DNA of 64,000 bases from Curvularia sp. ZM96. Taxonomy: Eukaryota > Ascomycota > Dothideomycetes > Pleosporales > Pleosporaceae. Positions 48,501 to 57,720 of the stretch are shown piece by piece; position 1 is the stretch's first letter; each line of letters opens with the position of its first letter. The position numbers and the translations under genes are program-made. The notes beneath the pieces were generated by a model. The model ran no database searches. It was not told the DNA's origin and saw nothing but the letters and a program-made list of their open reading frames with translations. Location: assembly GCA_022457065.1 (NCBI GenBank), contig JAJGBQ010000005.1, positions 2,170,001 to 2,234,000 of the forward strand. Reading direction: 5' to 3'.

Positions 48501-50945
48501 AAGATATGGGCATTTTAAATATATAGTTATGCCGTTTAGGCTCACGAACGCCCTAGCTATATTTTAAGCACTTATTAATAACGTACTTAGACCCTATTTA
48601 GATATATTCGTTATCGCCTATCTAGATAATATCCTAATCTACTTAGAGAATAAGAAGGACCATACTAGACACGTTATAAAAGTACTTTAAGCTCTTAACG
48701 ACTATAGTCTTTAACTTAAGCTAAAGAAGTGTGAATTTTATAAGACTAAGGTCAACTTTCTAGGCTATGTAGTAGGGATAAACGGAGTATAAATAAGCGA
48801 AGAAAAGATTAAAGTTATTAAAAACTAGCTAACGCTAAAAAACGTCACGGACATTTAATTATTTCTTGGATTCGTAAACTTTAACTAAGAATTTATTAAG
48901 AATTACTCTAAGATCGCGACACTAATAACGCGACTTACGCAAAAAGATACTCTATAGAACTAGGACGAAAAGGCTAATAACGCCTTTAAGATACTTAAGG
49001 AAGCATGCATTACGCCACTATGCTTTAGAATATTCGTTTTAGAAGTACTACTAAAATTTAAAACTAACGTATTAGACTTAGCCTTAGAAGGCTGCGCTAG
49101 TATCTACATTAATAGTAAATAGCACCTAATAGCATACTACTCTAGAAAATTCTTAGGACTAGAAGAACGCTACGACGTACACGACAAGGAACTACTTGTA
49201 ATAGTTATATGCCTAAAATACTAGAGAGTATACGCAGAAAGCTGCTTAGAACTTACCGTATATATAGATTATAAGAATTTAGTTTATTTCACTACTACTA
49301 AACCTCTTAATTAACGCCAGACCTAATAGGCTAAGCTACTTAGATAATATAAATTTAAAATTATGTACACGCTAGGAAAGGAAAATAGTAGAGTAGACGC
49401 TCTTAGCCGAAGACTAGATATCGCAGGAACTAAAGAAGTTATCGATACCGCGATATTTAAACAAAACGAAGATAAATCTCTAGAACTAGTAAGGACTATT
49501 AATAGAATACTTAAAATTAAGAACGATATACCTAAAGATTAGTAAGAAGAAATTATTCGATAATATTATGACGACCTAGTATATAGATACCCTAGGATCG
49601 CTAGAATAATAGAACTAATTCGACGAAACTACAAATTTAGCAAAATAAAGGACAAGGTTATAGCCTTTATCGCTAAATGCGAATAATGCTAAAAGAATAA
49701 GCATAGCACTTATGCACTATATAGAGAAATGTAAGCTTAAGAATTACTAGATACACCCTAGATAAATATCTCTATAGACTTTGTAATAGGACTACTAGTC
49801 TTAAAGGACTCTACAACTAATATTAGCTATAACGCAATTCTAGTTATAGTAGACAGGTTTACTAAATACGTAGTATATATCGCATTTAGGAAAGATTATA
49901 ATGTAGAATAACTCGCATATATATTTTACGATAGAATTACGAGAAACTATAGAATACTAAAGTTAATTACTAATAATAGAGACAAGCTCTTTATATTAAA
50001 CTTTTAGATAACCTTAATAGTAATAATAGGAATAAAGAGAAAGCTATCTATAGCTTACTATCTAGAAACTAATAGATAAATAGAAAGAATAAATAGGACT
50101 ATAAAAATATACCTACGCATCTATACTAACTATTAGTAAAATAATTAGGTATAACTATTACTAATAGCATAACTAGCGTACAATAATAAAATATTAGAAT
50201 CTATAGGATAAATACTATTTTACGCAAATTACGGGAGATATCTAAATCTCTTTACTAGAACTTTACTAAGTATAAAAATAGAAGTAGCTATTGCAATAGC
50301 TAAAGAACTAAAGAAAACACACGAATAACTACGAGAATTACTTAAAAAGGCATAACGCTAGAGCATCTTATATATTAACTAGAAAAGAAAAATAGCACCT
50401 TAGCTAAAAAAGGGGGATAAAGTATATCTACTCACGAAGAACCTTCGAACGAAACGACTAAGTAAGAGACTAGACAACGTTAAGGTTAGACTATTTTTAA
50501 TTTCGAAACAAAATAGACTAGTAACCTATATATTAGATCTACTACTAGACGCTAAAATACATCTAAGATTCTATATTAAACTATTAGAACTAGCAGACCC
50601 TAAAACGCTATTACAAGAAATATTCTACTACAAAATAGAAGAAGACGACGAATACGACGTAGAAGATCTCTAAGGATACTAAGAAATAGGAAGGAACGAC
50701 TTCTAAGATAATAACTTCTACTAGAAATAGCTAGTTAAATAGAAGAGATACCTAGAGTTAGAAAACACATAGGAACCCGAAGCTAACCTATAAAATTGTT
50801 AGTAACTACTAAAGAAATACTAGAAACAAAACGATATTTATTATTACACTAGAAGAGCAAAACTAATAAAAGGAAAACCCGACGAAATAAGGTTCTATAA
50901 CGAACCTACAATACCACAAGAAGCACGAAAAGAAAAACGTACTAT
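45530..50945 (+). pseudogene. Element F gag-pol remnant
   Basis: Degenerate plus-strand gag-pol; ends are approximate. Gag (about 45530-46150) includes PDLYYGDRNKLEAWILQ-like sequence; a zinc knuckle YYKCSKEGHIARDC follows near 46340; a protease remnant ALVDLGAQDNYIL lies near 47530. RT shows FIVLDLRDGYYLIRIKKG and AYLDNILIYLENKKD (48400-48660), and RNase H and integrase follow (CEQCQKN zinc ligands near 49680; core domain with TIDF/SIDFVIGL near 49770). Nearly all in-frame stops are TAG at positions that are Gln in relatives. Confidence 0.85.
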
Positions 50946-51334
50946 TACGAAGAAAAGGCAGGAGTATTACTAAGATTCGAGGCGAGGGCATCTAAGGACC
51001 CTAAAGTACTCCATATAACTGGCGAAAACCCTACTAACGCATCCGCAGTAGGGCAATCTAGAGACTCTTGCGCATCTACGTCATCACCACCTTCGCGCAA
51101 GATATTCGCCAGACACATGGTCTTTCTCGCAGCACGCTCCTTAGCCTACTTTAAAATCTTCTTATTCCGCATTAAACGCGAAATCACCTAAGCTAACAAT
51201 TACTTATCTTCATCTACCTTCTTTTAATACTCTTCACGAGTCTTATCTAAGGACATCTACGACATGTTGACACATAGGTGGCCTAGACGAGTACACTCGG
51301 AGCACTTTAAACGCTTACTATTAACCTTGGGCAT
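50946..51334 (-). pseudogene. Element F accessory antisense frame: Cys-motif plus coiled-coil protein remnant
   Basis: Minus-strand frame, opposite to pol, between integrase and the 3' LTR. It starts with ATG at 51334 (MPKVNSKRLKCSECTRLGHL) and has a C-x2-C-x6-C cluster (CSECTRLGHLC). A charged helical segment follows, including REEY, KKVDEDK and VISRLMRNKKILK, then AKERAARKTMCLANIL. Interruptions are TAG/TAA that fit former Gln codons. The plan matches the antisense frame of element E. The coiled-coil assignment is by eye, and no function is known to me. Confidence 0.58.
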
Positions 51335-51508
51335 CGCGACGTACTAATGGTTATTTACGAAATAATAATCGTAGGGGATGGGCGCAGGGAGGCCGTTACG
51401 ACGAATCTCAAGAGTAAGACGAAGATATTCTTTAAACCTAGGGGCAGATATTATTAGCTATAGGCATACGGAAAAGCTTGAGGACAAGCTTAAGAAGGAG
51501 GGAGATAG

Positions 51509-51930
51509 TGTTACGAACCTAAAGGAAGGAGGCACGGCGGTTAAGTTAAGGAATATCGACGCCTAGTCGATAGGGCTATATATAACGCGGGGGTTAGTAT
51601 CACGTAACTCCCTTAGACCTCTATACACGAGGAAGGGTCTTGGCAGACTCCTCGTACATTAGCCACAGAGAAAGGCTCCTCGTACATCAGCTACCGAGTA
51701 ATCCTCGGGCTCCTCTAACTAAGGGTTACGAGCATTATAAGTATATAAGAATAGGCATTAGGCTCTTAAGGCTCGATATATTTAACTTAAGTTACGAGTA
51801 TAAGTATAATATAAGAGTTACTTGTAGAGACACTATCTATATCACTCTGTTACTTTATCCGCAAAAACTAACCTTAGAGTCTTGACACCAGAAGTCTTAT
51901 ATTACTTCCACTCAAGATCCACTCTTAACA
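51509..51930 (+). repeat. Element F 3' LTR
   Basis: 422 bp, same length as the 5' LTR and ending ...CTCTTAACA. Compared with the 5' copy it shows C-to-T and G-to-A changes in CpA/TpG context in its first 120 bp, whereas its last part is less mutated. Confidence 0.9.
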
Positions 51931-52389
51931 CGTAGCTACTACGCGACGAAAATTATATAAAAGAAAACATATTTAGGTAGAGAGAACTTTAATAGTTAAA
52001 GATAGAAAGCGCTTAGCTACTCTCTAGAACTTTAGGGCGCGTAGTAATAGGAAGAAGTTAAAGAAGTAGAAACGCGCTAAAGAGAGTAAACTATCTTAAA
52101 GATAGTATAGATAGTATAATAGGACTAGGTATAACGCGCGAACGTGTAAGTAGGTAGTAAAAGTAGACTTAGAATAATATCTTATATTTCTTTACGCTAT
52201 ATAGGTTTAAAGTGGGCTATTTTAGGCTATAATGTAGTAGTTTTAGTAGGGTCTTAGTAAAAGTGGTCCACGAACCCGTGTGGTCCACGAACCCGTGAGG
52301 TACGTTACAGGGATTATTTTAGCGTATTTCTTATATCTTAGTAACTAGTATATAGAATCTTCTAGAAATCTAGTATATTACTACATATA

Positions 52390-54233
52390 ACGTGTTTCAC
52401 CACCGAGTCGTCAACCCCACCAAGTCGTCAGCTCCACCACCACACCCCACCTTTATAATAATACTGCGCAACACTACTACGACTTTTTATATTAAATAGA
52501 ATAAGATATTATTATTTAGACGCGTCGCTATCCTCTATATCCTCTAATTCTACTTAGTAGGTGCGAGAGTTATATCTAATTTAGCTACAACATCCGTAGC
52601 GCCGTTTACTACGCACCCTCTTCGCAGGCGTTACACCCTTATTATAGCTACTACCTTCTACCTTAGCTATCTAATTAGCTATCTATCTAACTATCTAGGA
52701 CCTCTCTATCTCTACGTAGCGCCTCTTATAAGTTTTTCGCTTTATTAACGCTTTAATAGCGTCTTGTAGGCGACTTATTTCCTTCTATATTAATACTATA
52801 TAATAAGCGATCTACTAGACTCCCTTACTTAACTACTACATCTACTTCTTAAGAGAAGTTGTAGAAGACCCTTGCTAGATTTACATACAGTTTTAAATAA
52901 GCGTAGTCTGCGCCTCTATTTCGCGCGCGTTGCGTGGCGTTTTCGGATCCTAGGCGGTGCTATCTTACGCTAGTAGAGTTAGCGTACGCAGCACGACGTC
53001 AAGCTATAATAAAATAACGTAAGAATTATATAGCACAAGTCTAGTACCTTAAAAGCCTATACAGATATTATCTATTATAATAGACTTATTATAAGCCTCT
53101 TTAAACGCTAGTAGAAAGATATCTTTACTAATATAGTAGATACGGTTACGCGCTAAGGCTAAGACAGCGTCGCCGTACGCGCGCTTTAATAGCGAGAAGC
53201 AGCCAACGTTAAGAGGCTATAAGAGATACGACGAGTGTAGAGGCATATAGAGAAGGATTATCTTCTTCTCTTCGTAGAGATCTTAGAAAGCTACTAAGTA
53301 GTAGCTCTTATAGCCATTAATAATAAGTAGCCTATACGTCTCTATAGGGCGCGCATAGGAATCAAAGTAACGAAGCTAGTTAAGCGCTAGATTATTATTT
53401 ATCTAGCTAGTAGGACTAACTTAGATCACCTAGTCGCGTAGTAGATTCTTAGTAAACTAGGTAGAGATTAGAATCTTACCTTTAAAGATAAGAAACGCTA
53501 GAATACGCTTGTCTATTACGCTAACGTCTTGTATTAGCGTAACCTACTCGCGATTACCTAGCTAGATCTTCTTTATTCTTCCTAGTTTATCTATACCTAT
53601 AATAACTAACTATAATAAAATCTTGCCTATAATAAAGCTAGTCTTATTAAAGTTATAGATATCTTCGTCTACGATACTATACTTCGCCTTCGTATTCTAA
53701 ACTAGCTTAAACTAGCCCTTAATAAGCGCTAGGTCTTCGTAGAGAGCTCGCTAGTAATCGTATAGACGGCTCCGGCGCGTACGCAGCTTAGAATTGCGCT
53801 AGATAAACCTATTAACCTAGTTCTTGCTAACCTCCTCTCTACTACGCTCTCAGAGTAGTCTATTAGCTATATCTCGCACGTCGTCTCTCCTATAGGGTAG
53901 TCCTCGCTTAGCCTTAACTATTACACGCTTAGTAATAGCCTACTCTTTAAGTTTTATTAGGCGCTTGTAGTTTGTCTCACAATCGCGTCGAGGGCGTCAT
54001 CTAGCGCGTCGCTCTCAGATTATCGTTTGTGGGATACTATACACGATAGTAGCGCGTGTTTTAGTCTAAATTTAGTGTAAAGTAAGACTTTAAATAGCTA
54101 AGTAAATATCTACTTCGCTATAGGCTTGTTGTACGTTAGGTTGTTAAGACATCACGCGTTGTTGTTGTGAAGGTAGGGTATGGTGGTGGAGCTGACGACT
54201 CGGTAAGGTTAACGACTCGGTGGTGAAACACGT
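52390..54233 (-). mobile_element. Element C: Fot1/pogo-like DNA transposon, RIP-degraded
   Basis: A 1,844-bp element with long inverted terminal repeats beginning ACGTGTTTCACCACCGAGTC, flanked by TA (52388-52389 and 54234-54235), inside element A. The minus strand encodes a decayed transposase with YNFNKTSFIIGKIL (first Asp block), LLIINGYKSY (second) and PLNVGCFSLLKRAYGDAV (third), close to the nearly intact copy D. The terminal repeats keep many CA dinucleotides, while the body has almost none. Confidence 0.85.
52500..54080 (-). pseudogene. Degenerate Fot1/pogo-like transposase (element C)
   Basis: Minus-strand transposase relic. Blocks homologous to copy D can be followed for most of its length, with catalytic Asp and Glu codons changed to Asn and Lys and scattered TAG stops. 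Boundaries are approximate because start and stop are not preserved. Confidence 0.7.
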
Positions 54234-54468
54234 TATATATAAAATTACTATATAAAATTTCTAGAAGTTTCTATCTACTAGTTATAGAGATAGAGACCCC
54301 TGTCAAATCGAGTTTTTGGTAGGGTTTTGGGGTGTCTCACGAACCCGTGTGTGTAACGGCACACTATCAAACCAACCCAGTGGCCATTCAGCCGATAGAT
54401 CCAGGATCAGACCGAACCAGATCCGAGTCGGACCCGTATCGGCCAGTATAAGTACAGACTATCCCATA

Positions 54469-56297
54469 ACGTGGTTCACAAGCGAGTCGCTCACGCCCCA
54501 CCAGCGCGTCGACTTCGACACTACAACGCGAAATGCCACAACAACGTAATTATCAATCAACTTATCCTGAATCAGATCTTCAGCTTGCTCTTTTTGATAT
54601 TCAATCACAACGTGTTCAAAGCCAAAGACGTGCTGCAGCTATCTATAACGTGCCTCAAAGAACTCTATCTGACCGACGCGCTGGAAAGCGCCCCCGACGC
54701 GACTGCGTACCGAAGTCGAAGCGCCTTAATAAGCTAGAAGAGGAGGCTATACTTAAGCGTATTCTTGAGGAGTCTACAAGAGGATTTGCGCCTACAAAGG
54801 CTGACGTTCGAGTAATGGCTGATAAACTGTTGCATGAGCGCGCTAGTAACCCTGTTGGCAAGAATTGGGTTGATAACTTTGTTAAGAGGACTCCTGAGCT
54901 CCGGACGCGCTGGAGTCGTCCCTATGATCACCAGCGAGCCGCCTGCGAGGACCCAGCGGCTATCCAGCGCTGGTTCGACTTAGTCCAGGCGACAAAGCAG
55001 AAGTGGGGTATTGTGGACGACGATATCTACAACTTTGACGAAACTGGCTTTATGATGGGCAAGATTTTATCACAGTTAGTTATCACAGGCTCAGAGGGAT
55101 CAGGCAAAAGAAGCGCGTCCAGCCAGGCAACCGTGAGTGGGTTACTGTGATCCAAGGCGTGGGCGCGTCGGGTCGCCGGCTACCCCCCTTCGTTATCTTT
55201 GCGGGCAAGGTGCTTATCGACGTCTGGTTTGAGAATCTACCTACTGACTGGGTACTTGAAGTCAGTCCTAATGGCTGGACAAACAATCAGCTTGCGCTTA
55301 CCTGGTTAGAGCACTTCGATACCCATACGAAGAGCTGCACTATGGGTGGATATCGACTGCTGATTATTGACGGCCATGAGAGCCACTGCTCTGTTGATTT
55401 TCAAGATCTTTGCAAGGAGAAGAATATTATTCTTCTCTGTATGCCCGCCCACTCGTCTCACCTGTTGCAGCCCCTTGATGTCGCCTGCTTCTCGCCGTTG
55501 AAGCGCAAGTACGGCGACTCGATCTCAGGCTTGGCACGCAACCACACCAGCTATATTACTAAGGATACCTTCCTACCAGCCTTTAAGACTGCTTTTGAGC
55601 AGTCTATCACAAAGGAGAACATTCAGGCTGGCTTTAGAGGTGCTGGTCTAGTCCCACATGACCCACAGGCTGTGCTATCAAAGCTTGACGTGGTGGTGCA
55701 GACACCAGTACAATCGCCGCGACGGGTAACCGCCTGGGAGGCGCAGACACCACGCAACGCGCGCGAAGTCGAGGCGCAAAGTACTCTTATTCAACAGAGA
55801 GTAAGAAACCGCCCTGGGTCTTCTGCAAGTTCTCTTGATGAAAAGATTGCTCAGTTGAGTAAAGGGGCTCAGCAAATAGCACATGAGATGACGCTTATGA
55901 GAGAGGAAGTAGCTGCTCTTCGAGAGGCTCTAAATACAGCAAACAAGCGTAAGAGCCGCAAGCGACGATATGTACGGACAGACGAGACTCTTACTGTTGG
56001 TGAGGTACAGGATTTATTAGCTGAACAGGCGAGTAGCAGTCGTGGTGATGGCGAGAGTGCGTCGAAGAGGGTGCGAGGAGAGAGGCGCTGCGGGCGTTGC
56101 AAGCAGACTAGACACAACGCCCGTACCTGCGTAGTTGAAATCGATAGTGCTAGTGATAGTGATAGATCTAAGGAGTAAATTGGCTTATTACGATTTTTAA
56201 TATACTGTGATTAATAGCTGTGATAATGTTGCGAAGTCGACGCGCTGGTGGGGCGTGAGCGACTCGCTTGGGTGAGCGACTCGCTTGTGAACCACGT
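54469..56297 (+). mobile_element. Element D: Fot1/pogo-like DNA transposon, nearly intact
   Basis: A 1,829-bp element with about 51-bp inverted terminal repeats starting ACGTGGTTCACAAGCGAG, flanked by TA (54467-54468 and 56298-56299). The right repeat has an additional 17-bp internal duplication of the AGCGAGTCGCTCAC unit. It lies within the solo LTR. Base composition and codon use are normal, unlike elements A to C, E and F, so it was not hit by RIP. It encodes one transposase with a single frame break. Confidence 0.9.
54533..56178 (+). pseudogene. Fot1/pogo-like transposase with a one-base frame break
   Basis: Two overlapping frames, 54533-55150 and a continuation ending at 56178, together cover a DDE_1-type transposase of about 548 residues. 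Features in order: N-terminal psq-like helix-turn-helix (AAAIYNVPQRTLSDRRAGKR), CENP-B-type HTH (ADKLLHERASNPVGKNWVDN), catalytic NFDETGF near residue 167, LIIDGHESH, and QPLDVACFSPLKRKYGD. A helical region and a C-terminal CCHC knuckle (CGRCKQTRHNARTC) end it. The frame is lost at an A-run near 55106-55109; a one-base deletion there is the simplest explanation. Otherwise no stops are present, so loss is recent or an assembly error. Confidence 0.88.
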
Positions 56298-56600
56298 TAT
56301 AGTTATTCTGTAGATTTTTAATATTCTTTCGTATAAGGCCTATAGGTGTCTATCGAATCAAGGCTCAATTGACGTCCCACGCACTCCTATATGCCTCTGA
56401 GTGACTCTACAGCCGGTACGGATCCGACCAGACTTGCCTGTGCCGTTACAGTGTGGCTCACCAACCCGTGAGGTACGTTACTAGTATAGATATAACCCTA
56501 TATAATTACATGAAACTTAAATTCTACCAACACTCATATATCATTTCGTTTAAATTCCGGAATCACGGAGACACGAGAAATTGATTATAAAATAGTGAGA

Positions 56601-57720
56601 CTACAATGATCCCTTAGGGGGTAGATTACGAAGCCGGCCACCTGTCAGAGGATCTCGATACCAATTTTCTTCTGGATCATCCAAGCATTCCCCTACCGTT
56701 ACCAATCTATACCCATGGTCTCGCGCATTGTCAATCATGAACTGGGTGTAGCCATGCACCGTGCGCTCATGGGTGTCGTGTGCTAAGCTTAGCCAGGCTT
56801 TGACTGCCTGTTTGTTTTTCCTCTTGATTTGTTGCAGAAAACTCTCTTCCGTGTATGTGTAGTTGCCTGCCCAATCGTTTCCATTAATATCGTATGAAGT
56901 CTTCAACAGAACGATCAGTTTTTCCTCTCCTATTGTATACAGCTATATCTCATAAACTTACCACATGGTATCCTAATTTTTCCATGTCAGCCTCACATTG
57001 GGTTCCGCATTTGTTGAAAGGTGGCCGCATATAAGTGGGAAAGAAGCCAAGTATGTCGGTGAGCGCAATCTCCGCTTTTACCTGCTCATCTTTACGTTCC
57101 GAAGACGGTATCAAATTCAAATTTTGGTGGCTCCAAGTGTGTCCCGCAATCTGGTGACCGTCATTGTATATCCTTCTGATGATTGCAGGTGTTGCATGGC
57201 TAGTATGGTAAGCCAGATCGGAAAGCAGATTAACGGCTCTGATGAAGAAAGTTGCCTTGACGTCGTTTGCTTCCAAAATGTCGAGTAAGCCATGTGTCCA
57301 CTTTGAAGGCCCATCATCGAACGTGAGCGCAAGAGTGTTTTCCACGGTGCAACTGAAGATCTTTTCTCCATAGGGAACACTCCCTAGTTTGGGCCGTGGA
57401 GTAAGTGATGTGTTGAATCCTGGTGGCCACCGAGTTCCATCGCATGCTAAACCATACTCAGAAAGACATAATGGCGGACCCGCGTAGTTCGGACCCGACA
57501 TGTAATATCCCTGTACAGTTGGTCAATGTCGAAGTCATGTGACTGATTTGGAACAACCTACGTCTTTGGAACAGCACTGGTTGCAAGACGCCTCGCGAAC
57601 ACCTGGTCCGCATCTTCCGTAGTTGATTCTTTTAATGTCCAACACCGAAGGTGGCACTGGGCACATGTTCCCCAGCGGGTAATAATAAAACGGGTCAAAC
57701 GCCCCTAACGCACTGGCCAT
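56601..57720 (-). CDS. CE4 polysaccharide (chitin-type) deacetylase with degenerate CBM18-like N-terminus
   Basis: Predicted 335-residue protein in three minus-strand exons: 57720-57562, 57510-56962 and 56900-56601, with 51-bp and 61-bp introns. Residues about 37-75 are Cys-rich (CGPGVREASCNQCCSKDGYY), resembling a hevein-like chitin-binding CBM18 module with a Tyr where Cys is usual. The NodB/CE4 domain follows with motif 1 TFDDGPSKW (about 116-122), motif 2 HTWSH (177-181, zinc ligands), motif 3 RPPFNKC (about 215), then SYDINGNDW and LSLAHDTH. All catalytic and metal residues appear present. It should remove N-acetyl groups from GlcNAc polymers. No classical signal peptide is visible; a TATAAAA box at 57778-57784 supports this ATG. 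Confidence 0.9.

Larger units (their letters stand above)
45082..51930 (+). mobile_element. Element F: second Ty3/gypsy LTR retrotransposon, RIP-degraded
   Basis: A 6,849-bp element with two 422-bp LTRs and a 5-bp target duplication CGTAG (45077-45081 and 51931-51935), inserted into the 3' part of element B's transposase. The LTRs differ completely from those of element E, so this is another family. The plus strand encodes gag, protease, RT, RNase H and integrase in order, all recognisable but filled with stops at former Gln codons. An antisense accessory frame lies before the 3' LTR. Confidence 0.9.
36187..52306 (+). mobile_element. Element B: Fot1/pogo-like DNA transposon, RIP-degraded and split by two gypsy elements
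   Basis: Inverted repeats begin ACGTACCTCACGGGTTCG at 36187 and end at 52306, flanked by TA on both sides. Removing elements E and F with one copy of each target duplication leaves about 1.86 kb, the usual size of Fot1-type elements. The plus-strand remains encode a decayed DDE transposase in three pieces: about 36430-37418, 44827-45081 and 51936-52170. Recognisable remains are a DNDTFNFNKTGF stretch (first catalytic Asp region, Asp changed to Asn), LIINSYKSYNSLDF (second), PLNIGYF (third) and a C-terminal RTRYNARTC zinc-knuckle end. Numerous TAG/TAA stops and Asp-to-Asn and Glu-to-Lys changes fit RIP. Confidence 0.82.
54352..56450. mobile_element. Solo LTR interrupted by element D
   Basis: The sequence begins TGTAACGGCACA at 54352 and ends with the exact complement TGTGCCGTTACA at 56450, giving the TG..CA ends of an LTR. 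It is flanked by a 5-bp duplication GTGTG (54347-54351 and 56451-56455) within the right terminal repeat of element A. Subtracting the Fot1-like element D and its TA leaves 268 bp. No internal retroelement sequence is present, so it is best explained as a solo LTR left by recombination between LTRs. A TATAAG box lies near 54447. It is not RIP-mutated. Confidence 0.72.
35973..56478. mobile_element. Element A: MITE-like pogo/Fot1-family element, outermost shell of the nest
   Basis: Inverted terminal repeats of about 85 bp start ACGTACCTCACGGGTTGG at 35973 and end with its complement at 56478, both flanked by TA (35971-35972 and 56479-56480), the target of Tc1/mariner-pogo elements. Only four fragments belong to A itself: 35973-36186, 52309-52389, 54236-54351 and 56456-56478, 434 bp in all. 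It has no coding capacity and looks like a non-autonomous MITE. Three later insertions (element B, element C and a solo LTR) separate the fragments, each at a recognisable target duplication. The right terminal repeat continues exactly across the solo LTR once the GTGTG duplication is removed. Base composition is RIP-like. Confidence 0.82.

Noticed and set aside
51378..51885. Two plus-strand frames near the 3' end of element F
   Set aside because: They lie in or next to the LTR and have no coding signature; the minus-strand accessory frame explains part of the sequence better.
54352..56450. Possible DNA transposon with 12-bp inverted repeats and 5-bp target duplication
   Set aside because: TG..CA ends, 268-bp length after subtraction and the 5-bp duplication fit a solo LTR better; kept as LTR with moderate confidence.
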